Source: CAZBQJ01 sp964494085
GTDB lineage: Bacteria; Patescibacteriota; Gracilibacteria; UBA1369
Direction of reading: 5' to 3'
DNA: 64,000 nt
NCBI GenBank assembly: GCA_964494085.1
Contig: CAZBQJ010000001.1
Location: 1 to 64,000, forward strand
A program made the position numbers and the translations under genes. Each line of letters starts with the position of its first letter. The stretch's first letter is position 1. Shown in pieces: positions 60,508-64,000 of this stretch. A model generated the notes under the pieces. It was not told the origin of the DNA. It did not search any database and saw nothing but the letters and a program-made list of their open reading frames with translations.

Positions 60508-60577
60508 AAAAAGACTAATTGCCTCTCGCTCGACGGGGCCCCTTACCCCGAATTCGCTCGAAACAATTAGTCTTTTT
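60508..60577. terminator. Bidirectional terminator carrying dispersed element, copy 2
   Basis: AAAAAGACTAATTG (60508-60521) pairs with CAATTAGTCTTTTT (60564-60577), a 14-bp stem with T-runs on both strands, between the convergent giant gene and holA. The loop contains GGGGCCCC (60535-60542) and a 17-base stretch (60546-60562) identical in inverted orientation to 8978-8994. Confidence 0.82.
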
Positions 60578-60586
60578 CAAAACAAA

Positions 60587-61591
60587 TTATTGGCCTAGGC
60601 AGACCTTGGTCACAAACACCTCCAATTCTCGGACCAGTTCACTTTCATCTGTAGTGGTAATCCTGATTCTGCCCGTCTTGAATCCTGAATCTATAGCCAA
60701 TAATTCACTATAAATTTTTTGTAAGTCGGCAAAACTGAATGCTTTTACTTGTCCGTAAACCTTATTCACTACAAAAGGATGTTCTTTAATGGTTTTAGCA
60801 ATCTCGCCGAGCCGCCCCCCCTTTTCAGCTAAATCTTTGACTTCGGCCATGATCCGAAAATGACGAACCAGCATATAAAACATCGCGATCGTTTCTTCAC
60901 CACTTTCTATCAATACTTCCAAAGTGCTGAGAGCTTCCTTTATTCGCTTTTCCCCGAGCATATCAGTCAATTTAAAAATTGAGCTGGAAGGATTCGGACT
61001 GACCACTTTCCCGATCATCTCTTCGGTGATCGTTTGGCCGGAAGCATAAAGCAATAATTTATCCATTTCATTGTGCAGATTCCACAAGTTATTCCCCACC
61101 AAATCAGCCAATAACCTGATTTCCCTCTCTCCTACAGAAGCAGATCTTTTTTGAAATCTTTCTCTGATCCAGCGGTGCAGAACCGGACCACTTTTCCGCT
61201 CATAATTCTCCAGGACGCCCCGTTTCACCAACTTCTTGTAGAGTACTGTCCGGGCGTCCGGCTTCTGATGTTCCCAAAACAAAACTACGGCATAATCAGG
61301 AATATCATCCAACATTTCAGCAATCTTTTTTTGATCATCGCTATTACCATTTTTCAAAAAATCGCTGATAAAAATCAACTTTTTCTCACTTAAAAAAGGA
61401 AAGGATTCCAGGGCCGTTTGGAATTCGTTGGCAGTCATATCCTCACCACGAAAAATCAGACAATTCAAATCCCCATATTTTTCCAAAAACTTTGCTTTCC
61501 AAAGTTGGGCTTTTTCATAAGCCGAAAAACTATCTTCTCCACAAAAAAGATAGAGCGAACCTTTTGCTGATTTTTCATCTTCTCTGGGCAT
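60587..61591 (-). CDS. holA: DNA polymerase III delta subunit
   Basis: Clamp-loader subunit that opens the sliding clamp. About 334 residues with the HolA layout: LYLFCGEDSFSAYEKAQLWKA at the start, ALESFPFLSEKKLIFISDF, LADLVGNNLWNLHNEMDKL and the C-terminal helical collar (LSTLEVLIESGEETIAMFYML, LLAIDSGFKTGRI). I chose ATG 61591, four bases after the gatA stop; the in-frame extension to 61654 lies wholly within gatA and is not conserved. Confidence 0.92.
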   Translation of the reverse strand: MPREDEKSAKGSLYLFCGEDSFSAYEKAQLWKAKFLEKYGDLNCLIFRGEDMTANEFQTALESFPFLSEKKLIFISDFLKNGNSDDQKKIAEMLDDIPDYAVVLFWEHQKPDARTVLYKKLVKRGVLENYERKSGPVLHRWIRERFQKRSASVGEREIRLLADLVGNNLWNLHNEMDKLLLYASGQTITEEMIGKVVSPNPSSSIFKLTDMLGEKRIKEALSTLEVLIESGEETIAMFYMLVRHFRIMAEVKDLAEKGGRLGEIAKTIKEHPFVVNKVYGQVKAFSFADLQKIYSELLAIDSGFKTGRIRITTTDESELVRELEVFVTKVCLGQ

Positions 61592-61595
61592 AGTT

Positions 61596-63056
61596 TTACA
61601 GGTTCGCGAATTTACTGTGGAAATCAGTGAATAATTGGTATTGGTGGCCGACATTGAGTAATTTCTCTTCCGAGAATTGTGGACCGATTATTTGTAAGCC
61701 AACCGGTAAATTGTCCTTGGTAAAGCCGCAAGGAATACTGAGCGCTGGCGTTCCGGCCATTGATGCCGGAATAGTAAAAGCATCCTCCAAATACATGGAC
61801 AAAGGATCGCCACTCTTCTCACCTATTTTAAAAGCCGCAGTGGGAGAGACCGGAGTCATAATCACGTCAACATCTCCGAAAGCCTGCTCAAAATCAGCTT
61901 TTATAAGTGTCCGAACCTTTAGAGCTTTGCGGTAATAAGCGTCGAAATAACCGGCCGACAAAACATAGGTACCGGTCAAAATACGTCGTTTCACCTCCTG
62001 TCCAAAGCCTTCATTACGGGTGCGGTAATATTGATCAACAATATCTGTCACATCACCTTCCGGTTTCAAGCCAAAACGAATACCATCATAGCGGGCCAGG
62101 TTGGCCGAAAGTTCAGCTGGCATAATAATATAATAAATCGCCACAGCATATTTGGTGGCTGGGAGGCTGATCTCTTTTAGAATTGCTCCCATTTTTTCAT
62201 ATTCGGCCAGGGCGGCGCGAATCAGTTTTTCGATTTCCGGATCCAAGCCTTCCACAAAATATTCTTTGGGAACTCCTATTTTCAGGCCTTTAACAGTTTT
62301 ATCAAGGCCGGCACTGTATTTTGGCACTTCAATTTTGGGGGTTGTAGCGTCTTTGGGATCATTGCCGGCAATAATCTCCAATATCAAAGCTAAATCTTCA
62401 GCCGTTTTGGCGATTGGCCCAATTGTATCCAAGGATGAAGCCATAGCGGTCACTCCTGAACGGGAAACTCTTCCATAAGTAACTTTCAGCCCCGATACTC
62501 CACAAAAAGCAGCCGGTTGGCGGATCGACCCACCGGTATCCGTTCCAATCGCATAATAACAGGTTTGTGCGGCTACTGCGGCGGCCGAGCCGCCGCTCGA
62601 TCCACCGGCCACTCGTGCCAAATCCCAAGGATTTTTGGTAGGGCCATAAGCTGAATATTCAGTCGAGCCGCCGCAGGCAAATTCATCGGTATTGGTTTTG
62701 CCGGTCAACACCAATCCGGCCTCCATCAATTTCTCTGCCACCGTGGCGTTATAGGGCGGAACAAAATTAGAGAGAATCTTCGAAGCCGAAGTACTCAAAA
62801 TTCCTTTAGTATTAACTATATCCTTCAAAGCCCCCGGCACTCCATCCAAAACCGATCGTAATTCACCTTTTGCCTGGCGTTGATCTGCTTCCTGCGCCGC
62901 TGCCCTAGCCACCTCTTCGGTACTGGTAATATAAGCGTTAAGAGTAGGATTCAGCGTTCCAACTCTACTCATCGCGGCAGCGGCTATTTCACTGGGTTTA
63001 AATTTTCTGGCTCGCAATCCTTCACTGACTTGCTTTAAAGTTAAATTTTCGTACAT
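61596..63056 (-). CDS. gatA: Asp/Glu-tRNA(Asn/Gln) amidotransferase subunit A
   Basis: Amidase subunit that supplies ammonia for converting misacylated Glu-tRNA(Gln) or Asp-tRNA(Asn). The Ser-cisSer-Lys triad is seen in GALKDIVNTKG, GGSSGGSAAAVA and GTDTGGSIRQPAAFCG. 486 residues, usual length. gatC is 41 nt upstream on the same strand; gatB is not in the window. Confidence 0.96.
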   Translation of the reverse strand: MYENLTLKQVSEGLRARKFKPSEIAAAAMSRVGTLNPTLNAYITSTEEVARAAAQEADQRQAKGELRSVLDGVPGALKDIVNTKGILSTSASKILSNFVPPYNATVAEKLMEAGLVLTGKTNTDEFACGGSTEYSAYGPTKNPWDLARVAGGSSGGSAAAVAAQTCYYAIGTDTGGSIRQPAAFCGVSGLKVTYGRVSRSGVTAMASSLDTIGPIAKTAEDLALILEIIAGNDPKDATTPKIEVPKYSAGLDKTVKGLKIGVPKEYFVEGLDPEIEKLIRAALAEYEKMGAILKEISLPATKYAVAIYYIIMPAELSANLARYDGIRFGLKPEGDVTDIVDQYYRTRNEGFGQEVKRRILTGTYVLSAGYFDAYYRKALKVRTLIKADFEQAFGDVDVIMTPVSPTAAFKIGEKSGDPLSMYLEDAFTIPASMAGTPALSIPCGFTKDNLPVGLQIIGPQFSEEKLLNVGHQYQLFTDFHSKFANL

Positions 63057-63097
63057 ATTTTTAAATTATAGTGCAGCCTCGTTTAACCACATCATGA

Positions 63098-63406
63098 TTA
63101 TTCTTCTTTCAGCACCGCCCTCACAGCAATTTGGCCGGCAATTTTTGGCAAAGTTGATACTTCCAACAAAGCTTGCGGATCTGTTTCAGTTATTACTTGA
63201 TCAGCTCTGGTCACATTCTTTAGTCCCGTTACCTGCAAAGTCATTTCCACACCTTCTGTATCAATTTCCTGCAAAATTTCCATATAGTCCAAAATTGAAT
63301 TCATCTGTTCCGCATAACGCACTGCCTCTTCAGAACCAATACCAATACGCGCCAAAGCAGCCATCTGTTGAATTTTTTCCCCATCAATTTTCTTTGAACT
63401 GTTCAT
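63098..63406 (-). CDS. gatC: Asp/Glu-tRNA(Asn/Gln) amidotransferase subunit C
   Basis: A 102-residue protein that wraps around GatA and GatB to stabilise the complex. Recognisable by IQQMAALARIGIG, AEQMNSILDYMEILQEIDT and the position before gatA. First gene of the gatC-gatA-holA row, with its own promoter. Confidence 0.92.
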   Translation of the reverse strand: MNSSKKIDGEKIQQMAALARIGIGSEEAVRYAEQMNSILDYMEILQEIDTEGVEMTLQVTGLKNVTRADQVITETDPQALLEVSTLPKIAGQIAVRAVLKEE

Positions 63407-63471
63407 GGTTAATTTAGTTGAACTGATTTTTGGCTTTCTACAGGCAAAATTATTCCCGAAAAAGCACTAGA

Positions 63472-63499
63472 ATTGTACACCTTTAAGCGCTAAAGACAA
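63472..63499 (-). promoter_or_regulatory. Sigma-70 promoter of gatC-gatA-holA
   Basis: TTGTCT (63499-63494) and TACAAT (63477-63472) on the minus strand with a 16-bp spacer. Confidence 0.5.
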
Positions 63500-63540
63500 G
63501 AGCACTCAACGTACAGCTAATATAGCAATTGCTGACAAGG

Positions 63541-63569
63541 TTTCAATTTTCTGTTAAGACTGGTATAAT
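63541..63569 (+). promoter_or_regulatory. Promoter of the 63599 gene
   Basis: A perfect TATAAT (63564-63569) with a weak TTTCAA (63541-63546) 17 bp upstream. The predicted start near 63576 excludes the in-frame TTG at 63575 as start codon and favours GTG 63599. Confidence 0.55.
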
Positions 63570-63598
63570 CGGGTTTGCAGTTACCATATTCTCTTCCA

Positions 63599-63931
63599 GT
63601 GAACGAAGCTGAAAATACTATCAAATCAACGGATGTCCTGAGAACTCTGCGACAAGTTTCACTTATATTCTTCTTTATAATTGGACTCAGTCACATCATC
63701 ACAGGTTTGTTGGCCAGCCATAACCTGCTCTTACCGGCATCCAACCTGGTTAATCGGGTTTTGGACATTCCTTTTGCTTTAGTTGGCATCATTCTAGGTC
63801 TATCTCAAAGCAAAATCGCCTCCGACAGTCACCTCCTCAAAGCCTATTATATCTTGATGATTGTCGTTACCCTTTTAGTTTTAGGGATTTTCCTGTACAT
63901 TAATCTCTTTTTACCGGATAAATTAGTCTAA
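63599..63931 (+). CDS. Small membrane protein of unknown function
   Basis: About 110 residues with three hydrophobic segments (VSLIFFFIIGLSHIITGLL, VLDIPFALVGIILGL, YYILMIVVTLLVLGIFLY). GTG start chosen from the promoter position. Six bases later the next, incomplete gene begins. No family recognised. Confidence 0.62.
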   Translation: MNEAENTIKSTDVLRTLRQVSLIFFFIIGLSHIITGLLASHNLLLPASNLVNRVLDIPFALVGIILGLSQSKIASDSHLLKAYYILMIVVTLLVLGIFLYINLFLPDKLV

Positions 63932-63936
63932 AAAAT

Positions 63937-64000
63937 ATGTTTTTCTCCAAGAAAAAGCGCAGCGCTTCTGATGGTAAACTCGTTATGGCCTTTGGAACAT
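63937..64000 (+). CDS. Start of a gene cut by the window end
   Basis: ATG with an open frame to the edge (MFFSKKKRSASDGKLVMAFG). The basic start would fit a cytoplasmic N-terminus before a membrane segment or a soluble domain; too short to identify. It is probably co-transcribed with the preceding membrane protein. Confidence 0.4.
   Translation, partial: MFFSKKKRSASDGKLVMAFGT

Noticed and set aside
61597..61654. Upstream in-frame extension of holA into gatA
   Set aside because: It overlaps the conserved gatA C-terminus, while ATG 61591 sits four bases after the gatA stop and directly before the conserved HolA start.
63575..63598. TTG at 63575 as start of the small membrane protein
   Set aside because: The TATAAT at 63564-63569 places the transcript start at about 63576, downstream of this codon.
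1..64000. CRISPR arrays, insertion sequences, prophage genes or retroelements
   Set aside because: No regularly spaced direct repeats, transposases, phage structural genes or reverse transcriptases were seen.

Overview
The window looks like a chromosomal segment of a member of the Candidate Phyla Radiation (Patescibacteria). Signs of this are the low-to-moderate GC content, compact one-gene-after-another packing, leaders that almost all lack a Shine-Dalgarno sequence, a VirB4-like ATPase outside any conjugation cluster, SLH-domain surface proteins, and very large low-similarity surface-type genes. TGA is used as a stop (for example at 22032-22034 and 32844-32846), so this is genetic code 11 and not the recoded Gracilibacteria/Absconditabacteria code. 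A more exact placement cannot be defended from the sequence alone; the SLH proteins would fit a Peregrinibacteria-like lineage. One 10-N assembly gap lies at 29373-29382.

Layout. 40-8960: translation termination and modification genes (prfA, prmC, rpsU), gyrB, an SLH protein, a FecR-domain protein and an SLH/PDZ/S41 protease. 9044-16472: VirB4-like ATPase, divergent gyrA, then rpmE, tgt, ruvA. 16582-20530: a GH1 glycosidase, two small unknown genes, pyk, ruvC. 20541-27643: TPR protein, prepilin peptidase, a GDP-mannose branch pair and a fused SecDF carrying parvulin domains. 27757-27833: tRNA-Arg(UCG). 27860-29752: small unknown genes around the gap. 29763-37132: priA, trpS, pyrG, a GspF-N-like membrane protein, an Lgt-like protein. 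37133-47008 (minus strand): PEGA protein, greA, rpoD, dnaG, a WecA/TagO-type transferase, truB, murE, O-antigen ligase-like protein, raiA.

The most unusual region is 47100-60577. A single well-formed promoter drives three genes: a 156-residue protein, a 2297-residue protein without signal peptide, and a 1967-residue secreted, cysteine-rich modular protein. A hairpin terminator follows. The small protein and the N-terminus of the 2297-residue protein share a recognisable domain. The 2297-residue protein contains a tandem duplication of about 280 residues and a glycine-rich beta-like segment. This unit fills about a fifth of the window and matches no system I can name. The window closes with holA, gatA and gatC on the minus strand and a small membrane protein on the plus strand.

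Other points worth following: a Tgt in which all four zinc ligands are replaced; a SecDF with parvulin-type PPIase domains inserted in SecD; an almost perfect Shine-Dalgarno in front of rpsU and nowhere else I looked; an intrinsic terminator abutting the prmC start codon; a dispersed palindromic intergenic element present at least twice; and a consistent set of sigma-70 promoters, mostly with 17-bp spacers, giving leaders of about 15-45 nt.
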